A DNA stretch of 16,415 nucleotides from JBGRQB01 sp041725875 (GTDB lineage Bacteria > Bacteroidota > Ignavibacteria > Ignavibacteriales > Melioribacteraceae). The position numbers and the translations under genes are program-made. Positions 7,408-16,084 of the stretch are shown in pieces. How positions within the stretch are numbered: the first letter of the stretch is position 1; each line of letters opens with the position of its first letter. The notes under the pieces were generated by a model, which saw nothing but the letters and a program-made list of their open reading frames with translations, did not search any database and had not been told where the DNA came from. Location of the stretch: NCBI GenBank assembly GCA_041725875.1, contig JBGRQB010000092.1, positions 1 through 16,415 on the forward strand. Direction: 5' to 3'.

Positions 7408-9267
7408 ATGAGAAAAAATGATACGATAAAATTGCTGGTTCTGCTGCTCTTTTTTGTTTCCGCACTGTTTGCACAAAAAGATTTTGTTGAAGATAATTAT
7501 GAAAAAAGTGTGTACAGAATTGAAATGCGTGATGGAAAAACTCTGTTTACGGTAGTTTACTCGCCGCAGGATAAATCGGAAACTTATCCAATCTTACTTA
7601 CACGTACACCATACTCCTGCAAGCCTTATGGAGAAAATGAATACCCTGAATCTATTGTCCCAAATCATAATTTGGAAATGGAAAAATATATTTTTGTAAT
7701 TCAGGATGTACGGGGAATGTTTATGTCGGAAGGAAAGTATGAAAATATGCGTCCGGTAATTTCCGATAAAGATCCTGCTGCGGTTGATGAACTCACAGAC
7801 ACTTACGATACAATTGACTGGCTGGTTAAAAATGTACCGAACAATTCCGGTAAAGTCGGAATGTGGGGAATTTCCTATCCCGGATTTTACGCAGCAATGG
7901 GCGCAATTTGCGGACACCCGGCATTAAAAGCAGTTTCTCCTCAGGCTCCTATTGCCGACTGGTTTTTAGGAGATGATGTTTATCATAACGGAGCATTGCA
8001 TTTGTCGCTTACCTTTAATTTTATTTCAGTATTCGGAATTGAGAAAACCGGATTAAACACCGAATGGCCTTCTCGTCCGGTTTACCCGAATGTCGATCAA
8101 TATAAATTTTTCCTTGAAATGGGATCTTTGAAAAATGTAAATGAAAAGTATTTCAAAAATAAAATCGATTTCTGGAACAAGATTACAAAACATTCCGGGT
8201 ACGACGATTTTTGGAAAGCAAGAAGTTCACTTCCTCATTTTCATAATGTTAAACCTGCAACAATGGTTGTGGGAGGCTGGTACGATGGTGAAGACTTGTT
8301 TGGAGCGCTTAAAACCTATGCTTCAATTGAAGAAAAAAATAAAGATAACAACAACATCCTTGTGATGGGTCCGTGGCCGCACGGCGGATGGAGCAGAGAA
8401 GAAATAGATCATTTCGGTGATATGAAATATCCATTTAATACAAGTCAATATTACAGAGACCATATTGAGTTGCAGTTTTTTAACTTTTATCTGAAAGAAA
8501 AAGGAAACATTAATTTAAGCGAAGCAACTTTGTATGATACCGGATTAAACAAATTTGCTTCATTTAAGCAATGGCCTCCTGAAAATACGGTTCCTGTTAC
8601 ATTTAATTTGAAAAATGAAGAAACAGAAAAAGATTACGAAGAATATATCAGCGATCCTGCTTTTCCGGTTCCTTATACTACAGATTCAATTGCAGTCAAC
8701 TCTTTCTACAATAAGAGATATATGAATGAAGATCAGCGTTTTATTGCTTTTCGTCCCGACGTACTAAAGTTTGAAAAAGAACTTGATGAAGAGGTTACAA
8801 TTGCAGGTGAAATAGAAGTTGAACTCTTTACCGAGATAAGTGGAACCGATGCTGATTTTGTGGTAAAGCTTATTGATGTTTTTCCGGATACTGCCAAAGG
8901 AAGTACATTTAAAGGTGCCCCGCTTAAAAATTATCAGATGTTGCTGCGCGGAGATATTTTCAGAGGAAAATACAGAAAAGGATTTAACAATCCGCAGGCA
9001 TTTACTCCCGGTAAAGTAGAGAAGGTAAAATTCAAATTGCAGGATATTTTTCACACATTCAAAAAGGGACATAAACTTATGATTCAGGTGCAAAGCAGCT
9101 GGTTTCCTCTTTTTGACAGAAATCCGCAAACATTTACAGATATTTTTAACGCTAAAGAAAAAGACTTTGTCCCTTCTTTGCACAAGATTTATACTTCTGA
9201 AAAATACCCATCAAACATAAAATTCAGGAAAATTAAAGGGAAAGTCAGACATATACAAATTCAATAA
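7408..9267 (+). CDS. Secreted CocE/NonD family hydrolase (X-Pro dipeptidyl-peptidase S15-like)
   Basis: A 619-residue alpha/beta hydrolase of the CocE/NonD group, whose members are esterases, acylases or X-Pro dipeptidyl-peptidases. It starts with a Sec signal peptide (MRKNDTIKLLVLLLFFVSALFA, likely cut before Gln23), so it acts outside the cytoplasm. The catalytic triad is visible: Ser156 in WGISYPGF, Asp293 in GGWYDGED and His325 in PWPHGGW. The N-terminal MRDGKTLFTVVYSP and PILLTRTPYS strands and the C-terminal jelly-roll domain (from about 415) are typical. I chose ATG 7408 because GAGGGTGA at 7393-7400 is then properly spaced; a TTG at 7402 sits too close to it. The substrate is unknown; a peptidase role is inferred only from neighbouring peptidase genes. 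Confidence 0.88.
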   Translation: MRKNDTIKLLVLLLFFVSALFAQKDFVEDNYEKSVYRIEMRDGKTLFTVVYSPQDKSETYPILLTRTPYSCKPYGENEYPESIVPNHNLEMEKYIFVIQDVRGMFMSEGKYENMRPVISDKDPAAVDELTDTYDTIDWLVKNVPNNSGKVGMWGISYPGFYAAMGAICGHPALKAVSPQAPIADWFLGDDVYHNGALHLSLTFNFISVFGIEKTGLNTEWPSRPVYPNVDQYKFFLEMGSLKNVNEKYFKNKIDFWNKITKHSGYDDFWKARSSLPHFHNVKPATMVVGGWYDGEDLFGALKTYASIEEKNKDNNNILVMGPWPHGGWSREEIDHFGDMKYPFNTSQYYRDHIELQFFNFYLKEKGNINLSEATLYDTGLNKFASFKQWPPENTVPVTFNLKNEETEKDYEEYISDPAFPVPYTTDSIAVNSFYNKRYMNEDQRFIAFRPDVLKFEKELDEEVTIAGEIEVELFTEISGTDADFVVKLIDVFPDTAKGSTFKGAPLKNYQMLLRGDIFRGKYRKGFNNPQAFTPGKVEKVKFKLQDIFHTFKKGHKLMIQVQSSWFPLFDRNPQTFTDIFNAKEKDFVPSLHKIYTSEKYPSNIKFRKIKGKVRHIQIQ

Positions 9268-9315
9268 AAAAAATATTATATTCTTACGTTAATTATTAGT
9301 ATTAGATAAAACTCA

Positions 9316-9376
9316 AAGGCTGCCTGAAAGAATCGGAAATTTTTAGTTAATACCGGTTCAAATTTCAGACAGCCTT
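9316..9376 (+). promoter_or_regulatory. Imperfect inverted repeat in the leader of the M29 aminopeptidase gene
   Basis: Arms AAGGCTGCCTGAAA (9316-9329) and TTTCAGACAGCCTT (9363-9376) pair over 14 positions with one mismatch, leaving a 33-base AT-rich loop. The structure ends eight bases before the GGAGGA ribosome site at 9385-9390. There is no T-tract after it, so a Rho-independent terminator for the upstream hydrolase is unlikely. It could be a 5' leader element or an operator; the long loop suits a bound protein or mRNA protection. Confidence 0.5.
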
Positions 9377-9394
9377 AACTTTCTGGAGGAAAAT

Positions 9395-10588
9395 ATGAAA
9401 GCAAATATTAAACAGGAACATCTTGAAAAATGGGCAGATTATTTAATAAATCATTCACTTGGGGGCGTTAATAAAAATGATATTGTAATGCTGAAAGGTG
9501 AAGCAATTTGCTGGCCTTTGCTTTCAGTACTACAAGATAAAATTTTTGCTGCAGGAGCAATTGCAGATATGAATATAACCGCGCCGGATAACAACCGCGG
9601 TGCTGTTTGGGGTGCTTCTGTTGCCAGACACGGAAGTGAAGAGCAGATTGCCAAAGTACCTCAGTGGCATATTGACAGATACAGAAGAATGACAAAATTT
9701 ATAGAAGTGCTTGGTGCTGAAAATCCTGAATTTTTCGGTAATGTAGATGAAAAACTTGCTCAGGCAGTTGCCAAAGCAGATGAACTTCCTAAAAATGTAA
9801 GATTAAGCAAAAACTGGGTAATAACACTGTTTCCTACTCAAGGTTTTGCAGATATGGAAGAAATGTCACTCGAAGAATACACTGACGTGATTGTTAATGC
9901 ATCAATAGTTGATCCTAAAATTCTTGATGAAGTTGAAGAAGATCTTGCAAGATTAATAAAAGAAGCTTCAAAAGTGAAAATTGAAACAGAGCATCCTGAT
10001 ACCGGAAAACTGCTTACTCTTGAAATGGATATCACGGATCGTCTTCCTGTTAAATGCGTTGGAACCAGAAACTTTCCAGACGGCGAAGTTTATACGAGTC
10101 CGGACGCAAACACTGTAACAGGCGAAATTTTTGTTGATCTTCCTGTATTTCAGGGCGGCGCTACAATTCAGGGAATTTACCTGAAATTTGAAGAAGGAAA
10201 AATTGTTGAATACTCTGCCAAAACCGGTGGTGAAGCACTTCAAAAAATTATTGAAACCGATGCCGGTTCTCACAGATTGGGAGAAGTTGCTCTTGGAATG
10301 AACAACGGAATTGAAAAAGTACTTAAACACCCGTTGTTTGTTGAAAAGGTTGGCGGAACAATGCACATAGCAATTGGCAACAGCTATCCTGCATCTTATG
10401 TTGAAGATCCTTCTTCTGACAAAGGAAAAGCAAAAATTGAAGAATATACTGAAAAAGGTATTTATAACAAATCAGCACAACACGTTGATATAGTTACAGA
10501 TTTCCGTGAAGGCGGAGTTGGCAGAGCTATTTATTTCGACAGCGTAAAACTTGCCATTAAAAATAACCTCTGGTACATTCCTGAATAG
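9395..10588 (+). CDS. Aminopeptidase, M29 family
   Basis: A 397-residue cytoplasmic two-metal aminopeptidase of family M29 (thermophilic aminopeptidase/AmpS type), which removes N-terminal residues from peptides. The conserved metal and catalytic blocks are in order: Glu231 in NFPDGEVYTSP, Glu297 in SHRLGEVALG, His324 in GTMHIAIGNSYP, and His363 and Asp365 in AQHVDIVTDFR. The 66-residue step between the two Glu ligands equals that in Thermus AmpT (as I recall it). The length is near the family norm of about 400-410. A strong GGAGGA at 9385-9390 fixes the start. The gene is preceded by a long inverted repeat and followed by a hairpin at 10622-10653, so it may be its own transcription unit inside the peptidase block. 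Confidence 0.93.
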   Translation: MKANIKQEHLEKWADYLINHSLGGVNKNDIVMLKGEAICWPLLSVLQDKIFAAGAIADMNITAPDNNRGAVWGASVARHGSEEQIAKVPQWHIDRYRRMTKFIEVLGAENPEFFGNVDEKLAQAVAKADELPKNVRLSKNWVITLFPTQGFADMEEMSLEEYTDVIVNASIVDPKILDEVEEDLARLIKEASKVKIETEHPDTGKLLTLEMDITDRLPVKCVGTRNFPDGEVYTSPDANTVTGEIFVDLPVFQGGATIQGIYLKFEEGKIVEYSAKTGGEALQKIIETDAGSHRLGEVALGMNNGIEKVLKHPLFVEKVGGTMHIAIGNSYPASYVEDPSSDKGKAKIEEYTEKGIYNKSAQHVDIVTDFREGGVGRAIYFDSVKLAIKNNLWYIPE

Positions 10589-10621
10589 AAGCTCCAAGAA
10601 ATCCCAAAAATTCATTAAATT

Positions 10622-10653
10622 CCCGGATTACCGCTAATAAATGGTAATCCGGG
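10622..10653 (+). terminator. Hairpin terminator-like palindrome after the aminopeptidase gene
   Basis: A perfect 11-base stem, CCCGGATTACC (10622-10632) with GGTAATCCGGG (10643-10653), and a 10-base loop. It lies 33 bases after the aminopeptidase stop and 77 before the arginine deiminase start. The following bases are TTATAAATCTTCCTT, a poor U-tract, so termination may be partial. Confidence 0.65.
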
Positions 10654-10730
10654 TTATAAATCTTCCTTAAATTTTGTATGTTAGGATGTTTAAATATTTA
10701 AAAATTCTAAAATTTATGCGGAGAGATTTA

Positions 10731-11993
10731 ATGAGGCCCGATAACGAAAGAGTGATTGATGTCAGGTCGGAAATAGGCGAATTAGAAGGTGTGATTTTAC
10801 ATACACCCGGACCCGAAGTAGAGAATATGACACCTAAAAATGCTGAAAGAGCATTGTACAGTGATATTTTAAATCTGGCTGTTGCTTCATCTGAGTATAA
10901 TGAATTTAAAGGTGCACTTAACAAGATTACGAAAACTTACGAAGTTGCTGATTTGTTAAAAACAGTTGTTGGCGACGAAAAAGATAAAGAAGAACTTGTT
11001 AGTAAAATTGTTGAAAACGAAAATGTTCCTCAAATAAAAGATCTTTTAATGGATATGTCTGATGCAGAACTTTCCAAAGCTTTGCTCGAAGGCGTATCTA
11101 TGAGAAAAAATACACTTACTAATTTTTTGAGTAAGGAAAGATATATTCTCAGACCTCTTCACAATTTTTTCTTTACAAGAGATGCATCCATCTCCGTAAG
11201 AAATAAAGTTTTAATCGGACGTATGGCAAATATGGTTCGCGAAAGAGAAGCCATTATTATGGAATCTATTTTTAACCATAATCCGTTATTTGATACCACA
11301 ACCGTTAACCCGATGGATGCCAAAGATGTTACCGATATTTCAATTGAGGGGGGCGATGTTCTTATTGCCCGCGACGATATTTTATGTATCGGATTATCGC
11401 CAAGAACAACTTCTCAGGGAATAGATTTTATTGTTGATCAGCTTAAAGCTCAGGGAGAGAAACGACACATTCTTGTGCAGGAACTTCCTTCATCACCCGA
11501 ATCATTTATTCACCTTGATATGGTGTTTACTTTCCTTGATACAGATAAATGTATGATTTACGAACCTGTGGTAATGGAACCAAACAGATTTAAAACAATT
11601 CATATTGATATTGATAACGGAAAAGTTGCAATTAATGAAGAGTTAAATCTTTTAGCCGGATTAAAAAAACTTGGGATGGATCTTGAACCTGTTTATTGCG
11701 GCGGAAGTGCAGATGTCTGGACTCAGGAACGTGAGCAGTGGCACAGCGGTGCTAACTTCTTTGCACTCGGTCCGGGTAAAGTAATAGGCTACGGAAGAAA
11801 TGTTTACACTATTGAAGAACTTAGCAAAAATGGTTTTGAAGTATTAAAAGCAAAGGATATAGTACGCGGGATTACAGATCCGGCTGAATATGATAAATAT
11901 GTTATTACAATTCACGGCTCTGAATTGTCAAGAGGCGGCGGCGGATGCCGTTGTATGACAATGCCCGTAAAACGAAAACAAGTTAACTGGTGA
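10731..11993 (+). CDS. arcA: Arginine deiminase
   Basis: A 420-residue cytoplasmic enzyme that hydrolyses L-arginine to citrulline and ammonia. The catalytic residues seen in Mycoplasma ADI are present: Asp151 in FTRDASIS, Glu206 in IEGGDV, His261 and Asp263 in IHLDMVFT, and the nucleophile Cys408 in CRCMTMP near the C-terminus. The usual GGPRCM context reads GGCRCM here, giving an extra Cys406. ATG 10731 is chosen because GGAGAG at 10720-10725 fits it; the frame is also open from earlier starts (10674, 10686, 10716), but the added residues are Lys/Leu-rich and unlike the family. The spacing between Asp263 and Cys408 is longer than in Mycoplasma. No ornithine carbamoyltransferase or carbamate kinase gene adjoins. 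The oligopeptidase gene begins 23 bases downstream. Confidence 0.93.
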   Translation: MRPDNERVIDVRSEIGELEGVILHTPGPEVENMTPKNAERALYSDILNLAVASSEYNEFKGALNKITKTYEVADLLKTVVGDEKDKEELVSKIVENENVPQIKDLLMDMSDAELSKALLEGVSMRKNTLTNFLSKERYILRPLHNFFFTRDASISVRNKVLIGRMANMVREREAIIMESIFNHNPLFDTTTVNPMDAKDVTDISIEGGDVLIARDDILCIGLSPRTTSQGIDFIVDQLKAQGEKRHILVQELPSSPESFIHLDMVFTFLDTDKCMIYEPVVMEPNRFKTIHIDIDNGKVAINEELNLLAGLKKLGMDLEPVYCGGSADVWTQEREQWHSGANFFALGPGKVIGYGRNVYTIEELSKNGFEVLKAKDIVRGITDPAEYDKYVITIHGSELSRGGGGCRCMTMPVKRKQVNW

Positions 11994-12016
11994 TAAACTA
12001 AACTTAGGGGACAAAT

Positions 12017-14134
12017 ATGAAAACCTTTTTTAAAAGCGTTTTTTTAGTTGGCTTAATTTCTGTTTTAGTAATTGGTTGTAAAGGAAAAAAAGATATGAAA
12101 CCGCCTGTTGCGGAAAAGATCAAAAAAGATTTAACTATTCACGGTGATACCAGAGTTGATAATTACTACTGGCTTAACGACCGTGATGACGAGAAAGTAC
12201 TTACTTATCTTAAAGATGAAAATGCTTATACAGATGCAATGATGGAGCATACTGAAAAACTTCAGAAAAATCTTTTTGATGAGATAGTTGGCCGTATTAA
12301 ACAGGATGATGAATCCGTGCCTTATAAGTTAAACGGATTTTTCTACTATACGAGATATGAAGAAGGAAAAGAATATCCTCTTTATTGCAGAAAAAATGGT
12401 TCGCTTGAAGCAGCCGAAGAGATAATGCTTAATGTTAACGAAATGGCAAAGGACTTTGCTTACTACGCAGTTGGCGGAAGTACTGTAAGTCCGAACAACA
12501 AACTTGTTGCTTTTGGCGTTGATACTTTAAGCAGAAGAAAGTATGATATTTATTTCAAAGATTTGACCACCGGAAAAGTTTACGATGAAGTTATTGAAAA
12601 CACAACCGGATCAGCAGTTTGGGCAAATGACAACAAAACAATTTTCTATGTCAGAAAAGATCATACTCTTCGTCCTTACAAAATTTTCAAACACGTTTTA
12701 GGAACAGATCCTGCAAAAGATGTTGAAGTATATCACGAAAGTGATGAAACATTTAACATTGGTGTCGGAAAAACTAAATCGGAAAAATATATTATTATTG
12801 CTTCCGAAAGTACTGTCTCATCAGAATATCACGTTCTTGATGCAGATAAACCAAACAGTGAGTTTAAAGTTTTTCAGAAGCGTGAAAGAGGTCTGGAATA
12901 CAGCATTTCACACTATGGAAATTCTTTTTACATAGTAACAAATATGGATGCTAGAAATTTCAGATTAATGAAAACGCCTGTAAATAAAACTTCTAAAAAG
13001 AATTGGAAAGAAGTTATAAAACACAGAGAAAATGTTCTTCTTGAAAATATTGAGATCTTCAAAAAGTATCTTGTTGTTCAGGAAAGAAAAGACGGACTTC
13101 GTCAGATAAGAATAATAAACTGGAAATCGGAAAAAGAATATTATATGGAATTCAGAGATCCTGCCTACAGTGCCTTTGTTTCATATAACCCCGATTTTAA
13201 CACAGATTTATTAAGATATGGCTACTCTTCTCTTGTTGTTCCTTATACATTGTATGATTATGATATGAACACAAAAGAGCAAACGCTTCTTAAACAAACG
13301 GAAGTAGTTGGCGGTTATGATAAAGAAAATTATGTATCTGAAAGAATTTATGTAAAAGCGCGCGACGGTGTAAGTGTTCCTGTTTCTATCGTGTATAAAA
13401 AAGGCACTAAAAAAGATGGTAAAAATCCTTTACTGCTTTATGCTTACGGTTCTTACGGATATAGTATGGAAGCTTATTTCAGTTCCGCACGTTTAAGTCT
13501 TCTTGACAGAGGTTTCGTTTATGCAATAGCGCATATCAGAGGCGGACAGGAAATGGGTCGTCACTGGTACGAAGACGGAAAGCTTCTTAAAAAGAAAAAT
13601 ACATTTACTGATTTTATAGATTGCGGTAAAGAACTTGTTAAACTGAATTATACTTCGCCTGAAAAACTTTGTGCAATGGGCGGAAGTGCCGGCGGTTTAT
13701 TGATGGGTGCTGTTATTAATATGCAGCCTGATTTATTCAAAGCCGTTATTGCTGCTGTCCCTTTTGTTGATGTTGTTACTACTATGCTTGATGACAGCAT
13801 TCCGTTAACAACAGGTGAGTATGACGAATGGGGAAATCCTAATGTGAAAGAATATTACGATTATATGCTGTCCTATTCTCCTTACGATCAGGTTAAAAAG
13901 CAAAATTATCCTTCAATGCTTGTAACTACAGGTCTGCACGATTCTCAGGTTCAATACTGGGAACCTGCAAAATGGATTGCAAAATTAAGAGATTATAAAA
14001 CAGATAACAACCTGCTTATGCTTCGTACCAATATGGAAACCGGACACGGAGGTGCTTCCGGAAGATTTAAGCGATATGAAGAAACAGCAATGGAATATGC
14101 GTTTTTCCTTGATCAGGTTGGACTGGCAAAATAG
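12017..14134 (+). CDS. Lipoprotein prolyl oligopeptidase family (S9A) peptidase, oligopeptidase B-like
   Basis: A 705-residue S9A serine peptidase with a lipoprotein signal (MKTFFKSVFLVGLISVLVIGC, acceptor Cys21 followed by Lys, so outer-membrane sorting is likely). An N-terminal segment (NYYWLNDRDD, about 49-58) is followed by a beta-propeller to about 430 and an alpha/beta hydrolase domain. The triad is Ser557 in GGSAGG, Asp642 in GLHDSQV and His677 in METGHGG. The SIPLTTGEYDEWGNPN block at 594-609 is characteristic of oligopeptidase B, where acidic residues favour Arg/Lys at P1, rather than of proline-specific enzymes. A strong AGGGG ribosome site precedes the ATG. It follows arcA by 23 bases, suggesting co-transcription, and ends in a good terminator. 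True prolyl specificity is less likely but not excluded. Confidence 0.9.
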   Translation: MKTFFKSVFLVGLISVLVIGCKGKKDMKPPVAEKIKKDLTIHGDTRVDNYYWLNDRDDEKVLTYLKDENAYTDAMMEHTEKLQKNLFDEIVGRIKQDDESVPYKLNGFFYYTRYEEGKEYPLYCRKNGSLEAAEEIMLNVNEMAKDFAYYAVGGSTVSPNNKLVAFGVDTLSRRKYDIYFKDLTTGKVYDEVIENTTGSAVWANDNKTIFYVRKDHTLRPYKIFKHVLGTDPAKDVEVYHESDETFNIGVGKTKSEKYIIIASESTVSSEYHVLDADKPNSEFKVFQKRERGLEYSISHYGNSFYIVTNMDARNFRLMKTPVNKTSKKNWKEVIKHRENVLLENIEIFKKYLVVQERKDGLRQIRIINWKSEKEYYMEFRDPAYSAFVSYNPDFNTDLLRYGYSSLVVPYTLYDYDMNTKEQTLLKQTEVVGGYDKENYVSERIYVKARDGVSVPVSIVYKKGTKKDGKNPLLLYAYGSYGYSMEAYFSSARLSLLDRGFVYAIAHIRGGQEMGRHWYEDGKLLKKKNTFTDFIDCGKELVKLNYTSPEKLCAMGGSAGGLLMGAVINMQPDLFKAVIAAVPFVDVVTTMLDDSIPLTTGEYDEWGNPNVKEYYDYMLSYSPYDQVKKQNYPSMLVTTGLHDSQVQYWEPAKWIAKLRDYKTDNNLLMLRTNMETGHGGASGRFKRYEETAMEYAFFLDQVGLAK

Positions 14135-14141
14135 ATTTTCG

Positions 14142-14175
14142 AAAAAGGGATGGAAATTATTTCATCCCTTTTTTT
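14142..14175 (+). terminator. Rho-independent terminator of the arcA-oligopeptidase unit
   Basis: Stem AAAAAGGGATG (14142-14152) with CATCCCTTTTT (14163-14173), a 10-base loop and a T-run reaching 14175. It starts seven bases after the oligopeptidase stop. Confidence 0.88.
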
Positions 14176-14194
14176 ATACCCGTTAGTAGTTGTT

Positions 14195-14222
14195 TTGGCA
14201 GAACAATTAATTTTTGTATTTT
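14195..14222 (+). promoter_or_regulatory. Possible promoter for release factor 3 gene
   Basis: TTGGCA (14195-14200) and TATTTT (14217-14222) separated by 16 bases resemble a sigma-70 type -35/-10 pair. They lie just after the preceding terminator and about 120 bases before the RF3 start. The resulting leader would include a small hairpin, AACTCT (14274-14279) with AGAGTT (14285-14290). The match is modest and the region is AT-rich. Confidence 0.33.
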
Positions 14223-14343
14223 TAAAAGCTATGAAAATTAAAACATTGCAAATAACACTTATCCACGATTTATAACTCTCTTGCAGAGTTCCCCTGAATT
14301 ACATCCATTTGATAATAAAAACAAATTTTAGATAAAGTTAACC

Positions 14344-15942
14344 ATGAGTAATATTAAAGAAATTGGCAAACGCCGTACGCTTGCAATTATAAGTCACCCC
14401 GATGCGGGTAAAACAACACTTACCGAAAAGTTTCTTCTGTTCGGTGGTGCAATCCAGACAGCCGGTGCTGTTAAATCAAATAAAATTAAAAAAACAGCTA
14501 CTTCCGATTTTATGGATATCGAACGCCAGAGAGGTATCTCCGTGGCAACATCTGTTATGTCGTTTAATTACGATGAAGTCAGAATTAATCTGCTTGATAC
14601 TCCCGGACATAAAGATTTTGCCGAAGATACTTACAGAACACTTACAGCTGTTGATAGTGTGATACTTGTGATTGACTCTGTAAAAGGTGTTGAGGAACAG
14701 ACGAAAAAGCTTATGGAAGTCTGTAGAATGAGAAGCACACCTGTTACAATTTTTATCAATAAAATGGACAGGGAAGGTCGCGATCCTTTTGAATTACTTG
14801 ATGAACTTGAAGAATTATTAAAGATAAAAGTTCGTCCGCTAACCTGGCCTGTTAGTAAAGGTCTTGGTTTCAAAGGTGTTTATAATCTTCATAGAAAAGC
14901 ATTTAACATTTTTACTCCTGACAAACAAAAGCTTGACGATGATATGTTTGAAGTTGAGAGTCTGGAAGATCCGGAACTTGAAAAATTTGTAGGAATGGAT
15001 AACCTTTCCAAACTTCAGGAAGATGTTGAACTTGTTGAAGGTGTTTATGATGAATTTTCAAAAGAAGATTATCTTGCCGGAAACCTTGCTCCTGTCTTTT
15101 TCGGAAGTGCACTTAACAACTTTGGTGTAAAAGAGCTTCTTGATATTTGTAAAGAAATATCTCCAATTCCTTTGCCAAGAGAAGCTGAAGAGCAAATCGT
15201 TTTTCCTGAAGATAAAAAGTTCAGCGGATTTGTTTTCAAAATTCACGCAAACCTAGATCCTAATCACAGAAACCGTCTGGCATTTTTAAGAGTATGTTCA
15301 GGTAAGTTTGAAAGAAATAAATTTTACCAGCATGTTCGTCTGGATAAAAAATTAAGATTTGCAAGTCCGGCAACATTTATGGCACAGGATAAAAGTATTG
15401 TTGAAGAAGCATATCCCGGTGATGTAATTGGTTTATATGATACAGGGAATTTTAAGATTGGTGATTCAATGTCTGAAGGTGATAAAGTTAACTTTATCGG
15501 GATGCCGAGTTTTTCACCGGAAATTTTCAGAATGCTTGTAAACGAAGACCCGATGAAATCAAAACAGCTTGATAAAGGAATTCGCCAGCTTACCGATGAA
15601 GGAGTTGCACAGCTGTTTATTCAGCATGGCGGAAGCAGAAAAATTGTTGGTACTGTTGGTCAGCTCCAGTTTGATGTAATTCAGTACAGACTTGAACACG
15701 AGTATGGTGCAAAATGTTCTTTTCGTCCTTTAAGTTTTTATAAAGCAACCTGGCTTACGGCAGAGGATCCTGCAAAAATGGAAGATTTTATCCGCTTCAA
15801 AGGAGAAAATGTTGCTCAGGACAAAGATAATGATTATGTATATTTTGCAGATTCTCAATGGATGTTGGAAAAAACAATGGAAAATGCGCCTGATATAAAT
15901 TTCCATTTTACTACTGAATTCAAGAATGACAGAGAGGATTAA
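14344..15942 (+). CDS. prfC: Peptide chain release factor 3 (RF3)
   Basis: A 532-residue translational GTPase that removes RF1/RF2 from the ribosome after peptide release. GTPase motifs are in place: G1 SHPDAGKTT at 17-25, switch I ERQRGISVATS at 60-70, G3 DTPGHKDF at 85-92 and G4 NKMD at 139-142. Domains II and III follow, with the RF3-typical PVFFGSALNNFGV block and the C-terminal SFRPLSFYKATWL and WMLEKTMENAPDI segments. The length matches the family (about 525-535). The start at 14344 has no strong ribosome site (only AGATAAAG upstream), but the MSNIKEIGKRRTLAIISHPDAG beginning is exactly placed. It is a single gene between its own leader and a strong terminator. Confidence 0.97.
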   Translation: MSNIKEIGKRRTLAIISHPDAGKTTLTEKFLLFGGAIQTAGAVKSNKIKKTATSDFMDIERQRGISVATSVMSFNYDEVRINLLDTPGHKDFAEDTYRTLTAVDSVILVIDSVKGVEEQTKKLMEVCRMRSTPVTIFINKMDREGRDPFELLDELEELLKIKVRPLTWPVSKGLGFKGVYNLHRKAFNIFTPDKQKLDDDMFEVESLEDPELEKFVGMDNLSKLQEDVELVEGVYDEFSKEDYLAGNLAPVFFGSALNNFGVKELLDICKEISPIPLPREAEEQIVFPEDKKFSGFVFKIHANLDPNHRNRLAFLRVCSGKFERNKFYQHVRLDKKLRFASPATFMAQDKSIVEEAYPGDVIGLYDTGNFKIGDSMSEGDKVNFIGMPSFSPEIFRMLVNEDPMKSKQLDKGIRQLTDEGVAQLFIQHGGSRKIVGTVGQLQFDVIQYRLEHEYGAKCSFRPLSFYKATWLTAEDPAKMEDFIRFKGENVAQDKDNDYVYFADSQWMLEKTMENAPDINFHFTTEFKNDRED

Positions 15943-15993
15943 ATCTAAATTCTTATAGACAGATTCTGGTTATTGCAACAATTATAAATTTAC

Positions 15994-16030
15994 AAACCCC
16001 GAAGGTTTTAGAACTTTCGGGGTTTTCTTT
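15994..16030 (+). terminator. Rho-independent terminator after prfC
   Basis: A 14-base stem AAACCCCGAAGGTT (15994-16007) with AACTTTCGGGGTTT (16012-16025), including one G-T wobble, a four-base TTAG loop and a T-rich tail (TCTTTTT). It lies about 50 bases after the prfC stop. Confidence 0.9.
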
Positions 16031-16052
16031 TTACAGCAAAACAAATAAACCG

Positions 16053-16080
16053 GTAGTCGACGACTTTAGTCGTCGTTTAC
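16053..16080. repeat. Palindrome around CGACGACT/AGTCGTCG
   Basis: CGACGACT (16058-16065) and AGTCGTCG (16068-16075) pair perfectly over two bases of loop. Outer pairs 16053-16055 (GTA) with 16078-16080 (TAC) extend it across one wobble and one mismatch. It has no T-tract and follows a complete terminator, so it looks like a REP-type dispersed palindrome and not a terminator. Confidence 0.6.
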
Positions 16081-16084
16081 AATT

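Noticed and set aside
9316..9376. Reading the long inverted repeat as a terminator of the CocE gene
   Set aside because: The loop is 33 bases and no T-run follows the right arm.
10674..10730. Upstream TTG/ATG starts for arginine deiminase
   Set aside because: They add a Lys/Leu-rich stretch not seen in the family, whereas a GGAGAG site fits ATG 10731.
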